DNA from: Streptomyces sp. NBC_00250
Lineage (GTDB): Bacteria; Actinomycetota; Actinomycetes; Streptomycetales; Streptomycetaceae
Length of the DNA: 64,000 nucleotides
Assembly (NCBI RefSeq): GCF_036192275.1
Contig: NZ_CP108088.1
Coordinates: 6,697,501-6,761,500, forward strand
Direction: 5' to 3'
In this document: piece by piece, positions 55,156-64,000 of the stretch
How positions within the stretch are numbered: position 1 is the first letter of the stretch
Layout: each line of letters starts with the position of its first letter
Notes under the pieces: model-generated
Databases searched by the model: none
What the model was told of the DNA's origin: nothing
What the model saw: the letters and a program-made list of their open reading frames with translations, nothing else
Translations under genes and position numbers: made by a program

Positions 55156-55671
55156 ATGGGAGACATCGGAACCGGAACCACCTGGTCGGCCTTCGAGGCC
55201 GCCGAACCCGAGTTCGCCGCGACCGTGCGCGAGCGCTTCGGGCAGTACACCCACCATGCCCTCGCCACCGTGCGCGAGGACGGCTCGCCCCGGCTCAGCG
55301 GCATCGAGGTGGGCTTCCGCTTCGGCGAACTCTGGCTCGGCATGATGCCCGGCTCCCGCAAGGCCCGTGACCTGCGCCGCGACCCACGGCTCACCCTCCT
55401 CGCCAACCTGGGCGCCGGCACCGACATGGGCGGCGGGGACGTCCGTGTCTCGGGGCGGGCGGTCGAGGTCACCGACCCCGAGACCGTCGCCCGGTACGTG
55501 GCCGACGCGGACGAACCCCAGCCGTTCCACCTCTTCCGGGTCGACCCGACCGAGGTCGTGCGGACCTGGGTGGACGGCGACGAACTCGTGATCCGCACCT
55601 GGTCCGCCGGACGCCCGGCCCGGACCCTCCGGCGGGGCAACGACGAGAGCCCGCCCCGGCAGGAGTCATGA
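55156..55671 (+). CDS. Pyridoxamine 5'-phosphate oxidase-fold protein
   Basis: The 171-aa protein shows the split-barrel flavin-binding pattern: HHALATVREDGSPRLSGIEVGF, GELWLGMMPGSRKARDLRRDPRLTLLANL and PFHLFRVDPTEVVRTW. Relatives bind FMN, F420 or heme. It stands 73 bp after the VOC gene, preceded by short imperfect ATCCGG repeats, and may be a separate unit. It overlaps the convergent acyl-CoA dehydrogenase gene by 6 bp. Confidence 0.82.
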   Translation: MGDIGTGTTWSAFEAAEPEFAATVRERFGQYTHHALATVREDGSPRLSGIEVGFRFGELWLGMMPGSRKARDLRRDPRLTLLANLGAGTDMGGGDVRVSGRAVEVTDPETVARYVADADEPQPFHLFRVDPTEVVRTWVDGDELVIRTWSAGRPARTLRRGNDESPPRQES

Positions 55672-56670
55672 GCGCGCGGTGAGGACGGCCGCCCGGCAGG
55701 TGGCCGGGTCGCCCCAGGCATCCCTCAGGGGGCGGGCCTTGCGGAGCCAGAGCGACAGGTCCAGTTCCTCCGTGTAGCCGACGGCGCCGTGCACCTGGAG
55801 GGCCGTGCGGGCCGCCGTGTACCCCGCCTCGCCCGTCGTCACCTTGGCCGCCGCGAGGTCCCCCGACGTCATCGTCACCGCCGCCCCGAACAGCAGCGGC
55901 CGCGCGAACTCCAGGGCGAGCAGCGTGTCCGCCAGCCGGTGTTTGACCGCCTGGAACGCGCCGATCGGGGTGCCGAACTGGGTGCGTTGGCGGGCGTACG
56001 CGACCGTCCGGTCGAGCAGCGCCAGGCCCACGCCCAGCGACTGCGCCGCCGTCGCCAGCATCGCCCAGCGGCCGGCCCGCGCGGCCGCCGCGGCCACCGC
56101 CGGGCCCTCGGCGAGCAGCTCCCCGCCGGGTGCCGGGCGGGCCAGGCGCCGCGCGGGGTCGGCGGAGACCCGGACGGGGCCGTGACCGGGCGCGCGCCAC
56201 AGTTCCTCACCCCGTACGACGAGCACCACGTCGGCCCGGTCGGCGTCCAGGGCGTACGGGACGGCGTGCCGTACGGCCTCCGTCCCGGCGATCGCCAGCG
56301 TCGCCGTCCGCTCGCCGGCCGACAGGGCCGGAAGCAGTCGCGTCGCCGGGCCCGGCTCGCCCAGGCGCGCCAGTTCCCCGAGGAGTACCGCCGTCGCCAC
56401 CGTCTCCACCACCGGGCCCGGCACCGCGTGCCGCCCCAACTCCACGAAGGCGTGGGCGAGTTCGATCGGGAGGTGGCCCATGCCCTCGTACTCCTCCGGG
56501 ACCGCGAGCGCGCACACCCCCGCCTCCGCGAGCCGACCCCACAGCGCCCGCCCCGGGCCGGGGTCGTCGCCCGCCCAGGCCCGTACCGCCGACGGGGTGT
56601 CCGCGGCGGTGAGCATCGCGTCCAGGGAGCGGGCGAAGGCGCGTTGTTCGTCGGTCGGCAGGAACGTCAT
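55666..56670 (-). CDS. Acyl-CoA dehydrogenase (short, 334 aa)
   Basis: The sequence has ACAD fold features: VPEEYEGMGHLPIELAHAFVELG, a weak middle domain, RTQFGTPIGAFQAVKHRLAD and QVHGAVGYTEELDLSLWLRKARPL. It is shorter than typical enzymes, lacks the YEGT-type catalytic Glu segment and may be the partner subunit of a heteromeric alpha2beta2 dehydrogenase, as known for steroid catabolism. It overlaps the next dehydrogenase gene by one base (TGATG), which fits a two-subunit enzyme. It corresponds in position to fadE32/fadE33-like genes of the mycobacterial KstR2 regulon. Confidence 0.83.
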   Translation of the reverse strand: MTFLPTDEQRAFARSLDAMLTAADTPSAVRAWAGDDPGPGRALWGRLAEAGVCALAVPEEYEGMGHLPIELAHAFVELGRHAVPGPVVETVATAVLLGELARLGEPGPATRLLPALSAGERTATLAIAGTEAVRHAVPYALDADRADVVLVVRGEELWRAPGHGPVRVSADPARRLARPAPGGELLAEGPAVAAAAARAGRWAMLATAAQSLGVGLALLDRTVAYARQRTQFGTPIGAFQAVKHRLADTLLALEFARPLLFGAAVTMTSGDLAAAKVTTGEAGYTAARTALQVHGAVGYTEELDLSLWLRKARPLRDAWGDPATCRAAVLTARS

Positions 56671-57815
56671 CAGCGGCGGCCCTTCGGGAGGCCGAGCAGC
56701 CGCTCGGCGATGATGTCGCGCTGGATCTCGTTGGTGCCCGCGTAGAGGGGGCCCGCGAGGGAGAAGACGTACCCCTCCGCCCACGCGCCGTCCGCGAGTT
56801 CGCCGTCCGGGCCCAGGAGGTCCAGGGCCGTCTCGTGCAGGGCCAGGTCGTACTCCGACCAGAAGACCTTGTTGAGGCTGGACTCGGCCCCCGACGGCGC
56901 CCCCGCCGCCAGCCGGGCCGCCGCGCCCGCCGTGAACAGCTGGTACGCCCGTGCCCCGATCACCGCGTCCGCCACCCGGTCCCGCAGCGCCGGGTCGGCC
57001 CGGTCGCCCTCCGCCCGCCAGAGCCGTACGAGCCGGTCGGCGGCGGCGAGGAAGCGGCCGGGGGAGCGGAGCATCAGGCCCCGCTCGTTGCCCGTCGTGG
57101 ACATCGCGATGCGCCAGCCCTGGCCCGGCTCCCCGATCACGTCCTCGTCGGGGACGAAGACCCCGTCGAGGAAGAGTTCCGCGAAGGCGGGCTTCCCGTC
57201 GAGCCTGCCGATCGGCCGGACGGTCACCCCCGGCGCACGCAGGTCGAACATCAGATACGTGAGGCCCCGGTGCGGGCGGTCCGCCGTCGGGTCGCTGCGG
57301 AAGATGCCGAAGGCCCGGTCGGCGAAGGCGGCCCGGGAGGACCAGGTCTTCTGCCCGGAGAGCAGCCAGCCGCCGTCCGTGCGGACCGCGCGGGAGGTCA
57401 GGGACGCCAGGTCGGAGCCGGCCTCGGGCTCGGACCAGGCCTGTGCCCAGATCGTCTCCCCGGTCGCCATCGACGGCAGGATCCGGGCCCGCTGCTCCTC
57501 CGTACCGTGGTCGAAGAGGGTGGGCGCGAGGAGCTGGACGCCGTTCTGCGAGACCCGGCCGGGAGCCCCCGCCGCCCAGTACTCCTCCTCGAAGACCAGC
57601 CAGCGGGCCAGGTCGACGCCCCGGCCCCCGTACTCCTCGGGCCAGGAGACCACCGACCAGCGGCCGGCGGCCAGTTCGGCCTCCCAGGCGCGGTGGGCCG
57701 CGAAGCCCTCACCCGTCTCCAGGGAGGGCAGCGGCGCGGCGGGGACGTGGTCGCGCAGCCACTCCCGCGCGTCGGCCCGGAAGGCCTCCTCGGTCCGTGT
57801 GTACGAGAGATCCAT
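56670..57815 (-). CDS. Acyl-CoA dehydrogenase (381 aa)
   Basis: Full-length ACAD: SWPEEYGGRGVDLARWLVFEEEY, WAQAWSEPEAGSDLASLTSRA (FAD-binding), GQKTWSSRAAFADRAF and LYAGTNEIQRDIIAERLLGLP at the C-terminus. The usual catalytic Glu of YEGT is Ala here (YAGT), as seen in steroid-type ACADs that place the base elsewhere. It is the first gene of a two-gene minus-strand operon, divergent from another ACAD gene across a KstR2-like box. It probably dehydrogenates a steroid-ring-derived acyl-CoA. Confidence 0.87.
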   Translation of the reverse strand: MDLSYTRTEEAFRADAREWLRDHVPAAPLPSLETGEGFAAHRAWEAELAAGRWSVVSWPEEYGGRGVDLARWLVFEEEYWAAGAPGRVSQNGVQLLAPTLFDHGTEEQRARILPSMATGETIWAQAWSEPEAGSDLASLTSRAVRTDGGWLLSGQKTWSSRAAFADRAFGIFRSDPTADRPHRGLTYLMFDLRAPGVTVRPIGRLDGKPAFAELFLDGVFVPDEDVIGEPGQGWRIAMSTTGNERGLMLRSPGRFLAAADRLVRLWRAEGDRADPALRDRVADAVIGARAYQLFTAGAAARLAAGAPSGAESSLNKVFWSEYDLALHETALDLLGPDGELADGAWAEGYVFSLAGPLYAGTNEIQRDIIAERLLGLPKGRR

Positions 57816-57840
57816 CGGCCACCCCGCCCTCACCCGTTCC

Positions 57841-57858
57841 CTAACAAGTGTTTGGTAG
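57841..57858. promoter_or_regulatory. KstR2-like operator in the divergent acyl-CoA dehydrogenase promoter
   Basis: CTAACAAGTGTTTGGTAG is an imperfect 18-bp palindrome. Its core AACAAGTGTTTGGT (57843-57856) matches the published KstR2 consensus AnCAAGnnCTTGnT at every defined base but one. TAACGT (57861-57866) lies just beside it, 6 nt before the ATG of the 57873 gene. Confidence 0.6.
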
Positions 57859-57872
57859 GTTAACGTACGGCC

Positions 57873-59021
57873 ATGAGCAGCGTCGAGGAGTTCCGGGCCG
57901 AGATACGGGGCTGGCTGAAGACCCACCTCAGCGGCTCCTTCGCCACTCTCAAGGGGCGCGGCGGACCCGGCCGCGAACACGAGGCCTTCGCCGAACGCCT
58001 CGCCTGGGAGCGCCACTTGGCCGCCCACGGCTGGACCTGTGTCGGCTGGCCGAAGGAGTACGGCGGGCGCGGCGCGAGCATCGAGGAACAGATCGCCTTC
58101 CACGAGGAGTACGCCCTCGCCGACGCCCCCGCCCGCGTCAACCACATCGGCGAACAGCTCCTCGGCCCCACCCTCATCGACCACGGCACCGAGGAACAGA
58201 AGGCCCGCTTCCTGCCCCCGATCCGCGCCGTCGAGGAACTCTGGTGCCAGGGCTACAGCGAACCCGGCGCAGGCTCCGACCTCGCCGCCGTCCGCACCCG
58301 CGCGACCCTCCAGGACGGCCGGTGGGTGGTGAACGGGCAGAAGATCTGGACCTCCCTCGCCCACGAGTCCCAGTGGTGCTTCGTCCTCGCCCGCACGGAG
58401 CCGCGCCCGGAACCGGGGTCCCGGCGCCACGCCGGACTCTCCTACCTCCTCGTCCCCCTCGACCGGCCCGGCGTCGAGATCCGGCCCATCGTCCAGCTCA
58501 CCGGCACCAGCGAGTTCAACGAGGTCTTCTTCGACGGGGCCACGACGGACGCGGCGAACGTCGTCGGCGCGCCCGGCGACGGCTGGCGGATCGCCATGGC
58601 CACCCTCGGCTACGAACGCGGCGTCTCCACCCTCGGCCAGCAGGTCGGCTTCCGCCGCGAACTCGACGCCCTCGTCGCCCTCGCCCGCCGCAACGGCGCC
58701 GCCGCCGACCCCGACATCCGCGACCGCCTCACCCGCGCCTGGGCCGGCCTCGAAGCCCTGCGCGCCGGCGCCCTGCGCGGCACCGACCCCTCCGCCGCCA
58801 AGCTGTACTGGTCCCACTGGCACCGCGACCTCGGCGAACTCGCCCTGGAGGTCTGCGGCCCCGCCGCCACGCTCGCCGCCGGAGCCCCGTACGAACTCGA
58901 CGACTGGCAGCGGCTGTTCCTCTTCTCCCGCGCCGACACCGTCTACGCCGGGTCCAGCGAGATCCAGCGGAACATCATCGCCGAGCGGGTGCTCGGCCTC
59001 CCGAAGGAGCCGCGCCCATGA
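57873..59021 (+). CDS. Acyl-CoA dehydrogenase (FadE30-like, 382 aa)
   Basis: Motifs are GWPKEYGGRGASIEEQIAFHEEY, WCQGYSEPGAGSDLAAVRTRA, GQKIWTSLAHESQWCFVLART, and VYAGSSEIQRNIIAERVLGLP with Ala in place of the common catalytic Glu. It starts 6 nt after a -10-like TAACGT, probably leaderless, directly beside the KstR2-like operator. The following genes are an SDR, a TetR regulator and a thiolase, the same order as fadE30-ipdF-kstR2-fadA6 in Mycobacterium tuberculosis, so I infer the FadE30 role. The SDR start overlaps its stop (ATGA). Confidence 0.87.
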   Translation: MSSVEEFRAEIRGWLKTHLSGSFATLKGRGGPGREHEAFAERLAWERHLAAHGWTCVGWPKEYGGRGASIEEQIAFHEEYALADAPARVNHIGEQLLGPTLIDHGTEEQKARFLPPIRAVEELWCQGYSEPGAGSDLAAVRTRATLQDGRWVVNGQKIWTSLAHESQWCFVLARTEPRPEPGSRRHAGLSYLLVPLDRPGVEIRPIVQLTGTSEFNEVFFDGATTDAANVVGAPGDGWRIAMATLGYERGVSTLGQQVGFRRELDALVALARRNGAAADPDIRDRLTRAWAGLEALRAGALRGTDPSAAKLYWSHWHRDLGELALEVCGPAATLAAGAPYELDDWQRLFLFSRADTVYAGSSEIQRNIIAERVLGLPKEPRP

Positions 59022-59809
59022 CCCGTACCCCAGCGCCGCCCTATGTGAAGGGGCACGGACTCCTCGCCGGGCGGACCGCCGTGATCACCGCAGCCGCCGG
59101 AGCCGGGATCGGCGGCGCCACCGCCCGCCGCTTCCTCGAAGAGGGCGCTCGCGTGCTCGTCAGCGACGCCCACACCCGGCGCCTCAAGGAGACCGAGACC
59201 GCCCTCGCCGCCGAGTTCGGCGCGGACTCCGTCGCCTCCCAGCCCTGCGACGTCACCGACGAGACCCAGGTCCAGGCCCTGTACGACACCGCCGTACGGC
59301 TCCACGGACGCCTGGACATCCTCGTCAACAACGCCGGCCTCGGCGGCACCGCCGACCTCGCCGACATGACCGACGAACAGTGGAACAAGGTCCTCGACGT
59401 CACCCTCGGCGGCACCTTCCGCTGCACCCGCGCCGCGCTGCGCCGCTTCCGCGACTCGGGCACCGGCGGCGTCGTCGTCAACAACGCCTCCGTCGTCGGC
59501 TGGCGCGCCCAGGCCGGACAGGCCCACTACGCCGCCGCCAAGGCCGGCGTCATGGCCCTCACCCGCTGCGCGGCCGTCGAGGCCGCCGCGTACGGCGTCC
59601 GCGTCAACGCCGTCTCCCCGTCCCTCGCCATGCACCCCCACCTGGCGAAGGTCACCACCACCGAACTCCTCGACGAGCTGACCGCGCGCGAGGCCTTCGG
59701 GCGGTACGCCGAGCCCTGGGAGATCGCCAACGTCATCGTCTTCCTCGCCGGCGACTACTCCTCCTACATGACCGGCGAGACGGTCTCCGTCAGCAGCCAG
59801 CACGCGTAG
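59018..59809 (+). CDS. SDR family oxidoreductase (IpdF-like)
   Basis: The 263-aa SDR has the cofactor loop AVITAAAGAGIGGATARRF, SDAHTRRL, NNAGLGG, catalytic Ser in NNASVVGW and Tyr/Lys in HYAAAKAG. The first Gly of the usual TGxxxGIG motif is Ala (TAAAGAGIG). The C-terminus ends TGETVSVSSQHA. Position between the FadE30-like gene and the KstR2-like regulator suggests the IpdF role, oxidation/reduction of 5-hydroxy-HIP-CoA in steroid C/D-ring breakdown; that is inference from synteny. Confidence 0.85.
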   Translation: MTRTPAPPYVKGHGLLAGRTAVITAAAGAGIGGATARRFLEEGARVLVSDAHTRRLKETETALAAEFGADSVASQPCDVTDETQVQALYDTAVRLHGRLDILVNNAGLGGTADLADMTDEQWNKVLDVTLGGTFRCTRAALRRFRDSGTGGVVVNNASVVGWRAQAGQAHYAAAKAGVMALTRCAAVEAAAYGVRVNAVSPSLAMHPHLAKVTTTELLDELTAREAFGRYAEPWEIANVIVFLAGDYSSYMTGETVSVSSQHA

Positions 59810-59824
59810 GACCAGAATGGACCT

Positions 59825-60445
59825 GTGCCGAACACTGCAAGCAAGAAGAAGACCCCGGTGAGCGGCGGGCCCGAGCGGCGCCGTGAACTCCTCGACACGG
59901 CGGCCGAGGTGTTCGCCGCCCAGGGGTACAACGCCACCACCGTCCGCAAGATCGCGGACGCCGCCGGGATGCTCGCCGGCAGCCTCTACTACCACTTCGA
60001 CTCCAAGGAGTCGATGCTCGACGAGATCCTCTCGACCTTCCTCGACGAGCTGTGGCAGGGGTACGACGCCGTCCTCGACGCCGGACTCGGGCCCCGCGAG
60101 ACCATCGAGGCCCTCGTCACCGAGTCCTTCCGCGAGATCGACCGGCACCGCGCCGCCGTCGCCATCTACCAGAAGGAGTCCCGGCACCTCACCGACCAGC
60201 CCCGCTTCCACTACCTCGCCGACTCGCAGCGCAAGTTCGAGAAGGCCTGGCTCGGCACCCTGGAGCGCGGGGTCGCCGCCGGGGTCTTCCGCGCCGACCT
60301 CGACGTCCGCCTCACCTACCGGTTCGTCCGCGACACCGTCTGGGTCGCCGCGTCCTGGTACCGGCCGGGCGGCCTGCACAGCCCCGAGGAGATCGCCCGC
60401 CAGTACCTGTCGATGGTCCTGGACGGCATCGCCGTACGTACGTAG
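59825..60445 (+). CDS. TetR family regulator (KstR2-like)
   Basis: The 206-aa protein starts with a short Lys-rich arm, then the TetR DNA-binding domain ERRRELLDTAAEVFAAQGYNATTVRKIADAAGMLAGSLYYHFDSKESML (residues about 18-64, cited in parts). The C-terminal domain contains FREIDRHRAAVAIYQKESRHL and RFVRDTVWVAASWYRPGG, resembling KstR2. The GTG start has no SD; CAGAAT at 59813-59818 ends 6 nt upstream, so it may be leaderless and separately transcribed. The operator at 57841 fits the KstR2 consensus. Confidence 0.85.
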   Translation: MPNTASKKKTPVSGGPERRRELLDTAAEVFAAQGYNATTVRKIADAAGMLAGSLYYHFDSKESMLDEILSTFLDELWQGYDAVLDAGLGPRETIEALVTESFREIDRHRAAVAIYQKESRHLTDQPRFHYLADSQRKFEKAWLGTLERGVAAGVFRADLDVRLTYRFVRDTVWVAASWYRPGGLHSPEEIARQYLSMVLDGIAVRT

Positions 60446-60505
60446 CGGAGGCACGGCCCCGGCACCGGCGCCGCACCTCCCACCCGACCCATCGGAGGAG
60501 ACGCC

Positions 60506-61663
<1,158 letters not shown>

Positions 61664-61958
61664 CCGGGCCGCGGCGGGGCGTCGGGACCGTCCTGCCGGA
61701 GGCAGGCGCAGCCGCCCGAAGCCCGGGAGGCCCCCTGGGGCCGAGTGGTGCGAGGGTGGCCGATGGGGGAGGGGCCCATGTGCGAGGGCGGCGGCCAGGC
61801 GAACGTCACGATCATCGAGGGGCTGTGACCGTCGGCGACGTGAAGGCCGTGTCGATCACCGCCGGGCTGTGAGGTCGCCCACGTCACACCGCGCTGGGCT
61901 GGTCTGATCCGTCCGGGGATCGATCGGGCGGGGCGGGAAGGTCCCGGGGCGCACTATT

Positions 61959-62056
61959 GTTCCGGTAGAGACATCCGGGGCTCGTTTCGCGCGTTCCGGG
62001 AAACAGCCGGGGCCCGTATCGCGTGTTCCGGGTAGAGCAGCCGGGGCCCGCACCGT
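61959..62056. repeat. Tandem repeat of about 32 bp, three copies
   Basis: Units begin with GTTCCGG at 61959, 61993 and 62025 and share CCGGGGCyCGTwTCGCG-like cores. They occupy the probable promoter/leader region of the helicase gene. Confidence 0.65.
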
Positions 62057-62070
62057 GCAGGTGCGGGCCC
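62044..62070 (+). terminator. Hairpin in the helicase leader
   Basis: GGGCCCGCACC (62044-62054) pairs perfectly with GGTGCGGGCCC (62060-62070) around a GTGCA loop, 35 bp before the helicase ATG. It is either a terminator for upstream transcription or an attenuator in the leader. Confidence 0.6.
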
Positions 62071-62105
62071 TGGCTGTGCCGCGAGCACCGGCCAGAAAGG
62101 CACGC

Positions 62106-63839
62106 ATGACCCGCTCCGAACGCCCCCACAAGCGCAGCCCCCGCACCGCCCAGGCGAAGTCCACGTCACAGCCGAAGGCCTCCCGTGGGGGGCGCCGCCC
62201 CTCCGCGCCCCCGCCGCCGAGCGAGTTCACGCCGCCGGAGACGGTGACGCCCGCGCTTCCCGCGGTGGCCGCCTTCGCCGACCTCGACATGCCCGAGGGC
62301 CTGCTGCGGACTCTGGGTGAGCAGGGCGTCACGGAGCCGTTCCCGATCCAGGCCGCGACCCTCCCGAACTCGCTGGCCGGCCGCGACGTGCTCGGCCGGG
62401 GGCGTACCGGCTCCGGCAAGACCCTCGCCTTCGGCCTCGCGATCCTGGCCCGTTCGGCCGGCCGCCGCGCCGAGCCCGGCGCGCCGCTCGCGCTCGTCCT
62501 GGTGCCCACGCGCGAGCTCGCCCAGCAGGTGACCGACGCGCTCACGCCGTACGCCTCCGCGCTGCGGCTGCGCATCACCACGGTCGTCGGCGGCATGTCG
62601 ATCAGCCGGCAGTCCTCCGCGCTGCGGCGCGGCGCCGAGATCCTCATCGCCACGCCCGGTCGGCTCCACGACCTCATCGACCGCGGCGACTGCCGCCTCG
62701 ACCAGGTCGCCGTCACCGTCCTCGACGAGGCCGACCAGATGGCCGACATGGGCTTCCTGCCGCAGGTCACGAAGCTGCTGAAGCAGGTCGAGCCGGGCGG
62801 GCAGCGACTGCTGTTCTCGGCCACCCTCGACCGGAACATCGACCGGCTGGTCAAGATGTTCCTCGACGACCCGGTCGTGCACTCGGTCGACCCGTCGGCC
62901 GGCGCGGTCACCACCATGGAGCACCACGTCCTGTACGTGGCCGACGAGACCGACAAGAAGGCCGTCACGCTGCGCATCGCGGCCCGCGACGGGCGGACGA
63001 TCCTCTTCCTGGACACCAAGCGGTCCGTGGACCGGCTGGTCAAGCGGCTCCTCGCCAACGGCGTACGGGCCTCCGGACTGCACGGCGGCCGCTCGCAGCC
63101 GCAGCGGAACCGGACCCTGGACCAGTTCAAGAGCGGTCAGGTCACCACGCTCGTCGCCACGAACGTGGCCGCGCGCGGCATCCACGTCGACGACCTCGAC
63201 ATGGTCGTCAACGTCGACCCGCCGATGGACCACAAGGACTACCTGCACCGCGGCGGCCGCACCGCCCGCGCCGGTGAGTCCGGCAGCGTCTTCACCCTGG
63301 TCCTGCCCGAGCAGAAGCGCGACATGGGCCGTCTGATGTCGAACGCGGGCATCAGCCCCCGCACGGCGCAGATCAAGTCCAGCGACGAGCAGCTGGTCGA
63401 GCTGACCGGCGCGCGGGAGCCCTCGGGCGTCCCGGTCGTCGTCGAGACCCCGCAGCCGACCCAGCCGCGCAAGCCGGCCGGCTCCGGTGCCGGCGGTGGC
63501 CGTTCCTCCGGCCGGCGTCGCCGTCCCGCCCCGGCCGGAGGCACGGCCGGTACGGGCACGGGCTCGGGTCGTTCCGGAGCCGCGGGCACGGCCTCGGGCC
63601 GCGCCGCGGGCTCCTCGGGCCGCAGCGCCGGTTCCGCCGGTCGCACCGCCGCTTCCGCCGGCGGCGCGGGCCGCGCGTCCGGCGGTGGCCGGGGCGCCGG
63701 CTCCGGCACGGGCGGCGGTCGCGGTGCCGCCGCGGGCGCCGGTGCCGGTCGCACCGGGGGGCGTCAGGCCCCGGGCACCAGCCGTTCGCGCAGCGCCAGC
63801 AGCTCGCGGAACTCCAGGCCGAGGCCGTCCGACACGTAA
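62106..63839 (+). CDS. DEAD-box RNA helicase
   Basis: The helicase core (about residues 60-390) is complete: Q motif FADLDMPEGLLRTLGEQG with PFPIQ, motif I RTGSGKT, Ia PTRELAQQ, Ib TPGR, II DEAD, III SAT, IV ILFLDTKR, V ATNVAARGIH and VI HRGGRTARAG. A basic N-terminal arm (about 50 residues) and a long Gly/Ser/Arg/Ala-rich tail (about 160 residues) flank it, as in cold-shock or ribosome-assembly helicases. SD AGAAAGG precedes ATG 62106. The last 25 or so codons overlap the convergent phosphatase gene, so the tail end may be recently acquired by stop-codon loss. Confidence 0.9.
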   Translation: MTRSERPHKRSPRTAQAKSTSQPKASRGGRRPSAPPPPSEFTPPETVTPALPAVAAFADLDMPEGLLRTLGEQGVTEPFPIQAATLPNSLAGRDVLGRGRTGSGKTLAFGLAILARSAGRRAEPGAPLALVLVPTRELAQQVTDALTPYASALRLRITTVVGGMSISRQSSALRRGAEILIATPGRLHDLIDRGDCRLDQVAVTVLDEADQMADMGFLPQVTKLLKQVEPGGQRLLFSATLDRNIDRLVKMFLDDPVVHSVDPSAGAVTTMEHHVLYVADETDKKAVTLRIAARDGRTILFLDTKRSVDRLVKRLLANGVRASGLHGGRSQPQRNRTLDQFKSGQVTTLVATNVAARGIHVDDLDMVVNVDPPMDHKDYLHRGGRTARAGESGSVFTLVLPEQKRDMGRLMSNAGISPRTAQIKSSDEQLVELTGAREPSGVPVVVETPQPTQPRKPAGSGAGGGRSSGRRRRPAPAGGTAGTGTGSGRSGAAGTASGRAAGSSGRSAGSAGRTAASAGGAGRASGGGRGAGSGTGGGRGAAAGAGAGRTGGRQAPGTSRSRSASSSRNSRPRPSDT

Positions 63840-64000
63840 CGGAACACGCTCCCGTACGAGGAGCGCAGCTGCTCCAGGGCGGTGTCGAGGTACTCCGCCC
63901 GCACCTCCTGGAGCGGAATGATCAGGGCCGGGTTCTGCATGAGCCCGGCCTTTTTCAATCCCTCCCGCACCCGTGCGTCGGACGCGGCGCGGAAGGTGTT
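63764..64000 (-). CDS. Probable tyrosine-protein phosphatase, C-terminal end (partial)
   Basis: The frame is open from the right window edge and ends at 63764. The 78 visible residues include NPALIIPLQEVRAEYLDTALEQLRSSYGSVFRYVSDGLGLEFRELLALRERL (described in part), the usual C-terminus of the Y_phosphatase3 family found in Streptomyces. The catalytic HCxxGKDR loop would lie outside the window, so the call rests on the tail alone. It overlaps the convergent helicase by 76 bp. Confidence 0.6.
   Translation of the reverse strand, partial: NTFRAASDARVREGLKKAGLMQNPALIIPLQEVRAEYLDTALEQLRSSYGSVFRYVSDGLGLEFRELLALRERLVPGA

Overview
The window is very high in G+C, with GTG starts, strong third-position GC and many four-base ATGA/GTGA gene overlaps. 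The gene order (hisDCB, hisH, priA, hisF; hisI-trpE; trpC-trpM-trpB-trpA; lgt; gltBD) and TrpM, a family I know only from streptomycetes, identify it as a Streptomyces chromosome or a very close relative. Most of the left two thirds is conserved core; accessory loci are concentrated to the right of about 27 kb.

Layout. 1-9.2 kb: the 3' end of dnaE, a tiny basic protein, a NYN-domain nuclease-like protein, an ABC exporter pair joined by an 18-bp minisatellite, ybaK, a Lon-substrate-domain protein and a beta-helical membrane protein. 9.4-15.1 kb: the histidine operon, with priA (dual HisA/TrpF in this group), a 54-aa membrane protein and a RidA-family gene inside it. 15.2-17.7 kb: a leaderless ArsR-type regulator with an MFS exporter, and a TIGR03085-type protein. 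17.7-27.2 kb: hisI, trpE, a Trp-associated membrane protein, HGxxPAAW and DUF2752 proteins, trpC-trpM-(long palindromic element)-trpB-trpA, a DsbA-like protein and lgt. 27.3-35.5 kb: a seven-gene operon on the minus strand with four ADP-ribosylglycohydrolase paralogues, a ribokinase, a CaiB-type CoA-transferase and an HpcH/CitE-type lyase. 35.8-43.1 kb: a VIT-family transporter and gltBD behind a long structured leader.

43.2-49.1 kb holds the most unusual locus: a giant (about 1,712 aa) protein joining a caspase-like protease, an HSP90/GHKL-type ATPase and a long C-terminal helical-repeat region, translationally coupled to a small Cys-rich protein and a three-pass membrane protein. This looks like a conflict or programmed-cell-death system. 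49.2-53.3 kb: an LLM oxidoreductase/SDR/esterase operon divergent from PadR and a VWA protein. 53.3-55.7 kb: a MerR-controlled aldo/keto reductase, a VOC protein and a PPOX-type protein. 55.7-61.7 kb: three acyl-CoA dehydrogenases, an SDR, a TetR regulator and a thiolase, arranged like the mycobacterial fadE30-ipdF-kstR2-fadA6 region, with a KstR2-like operator in the divergent promoter. 61.7-64 kb: a DEAD-box helicase behind repeated sequence, overlapping tail to tail with the 3' end of a probable tyrosine phosphatase.

Regulation that can be read directly: many first genes have no Shine-Dalgarno sequence but a -10-like hexamer 6-8 nt before the start codon, suggesting leaderless transcripts. 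Several intergenic palindromes are operator candidates. All functional calls rest on motif reading without database searches.
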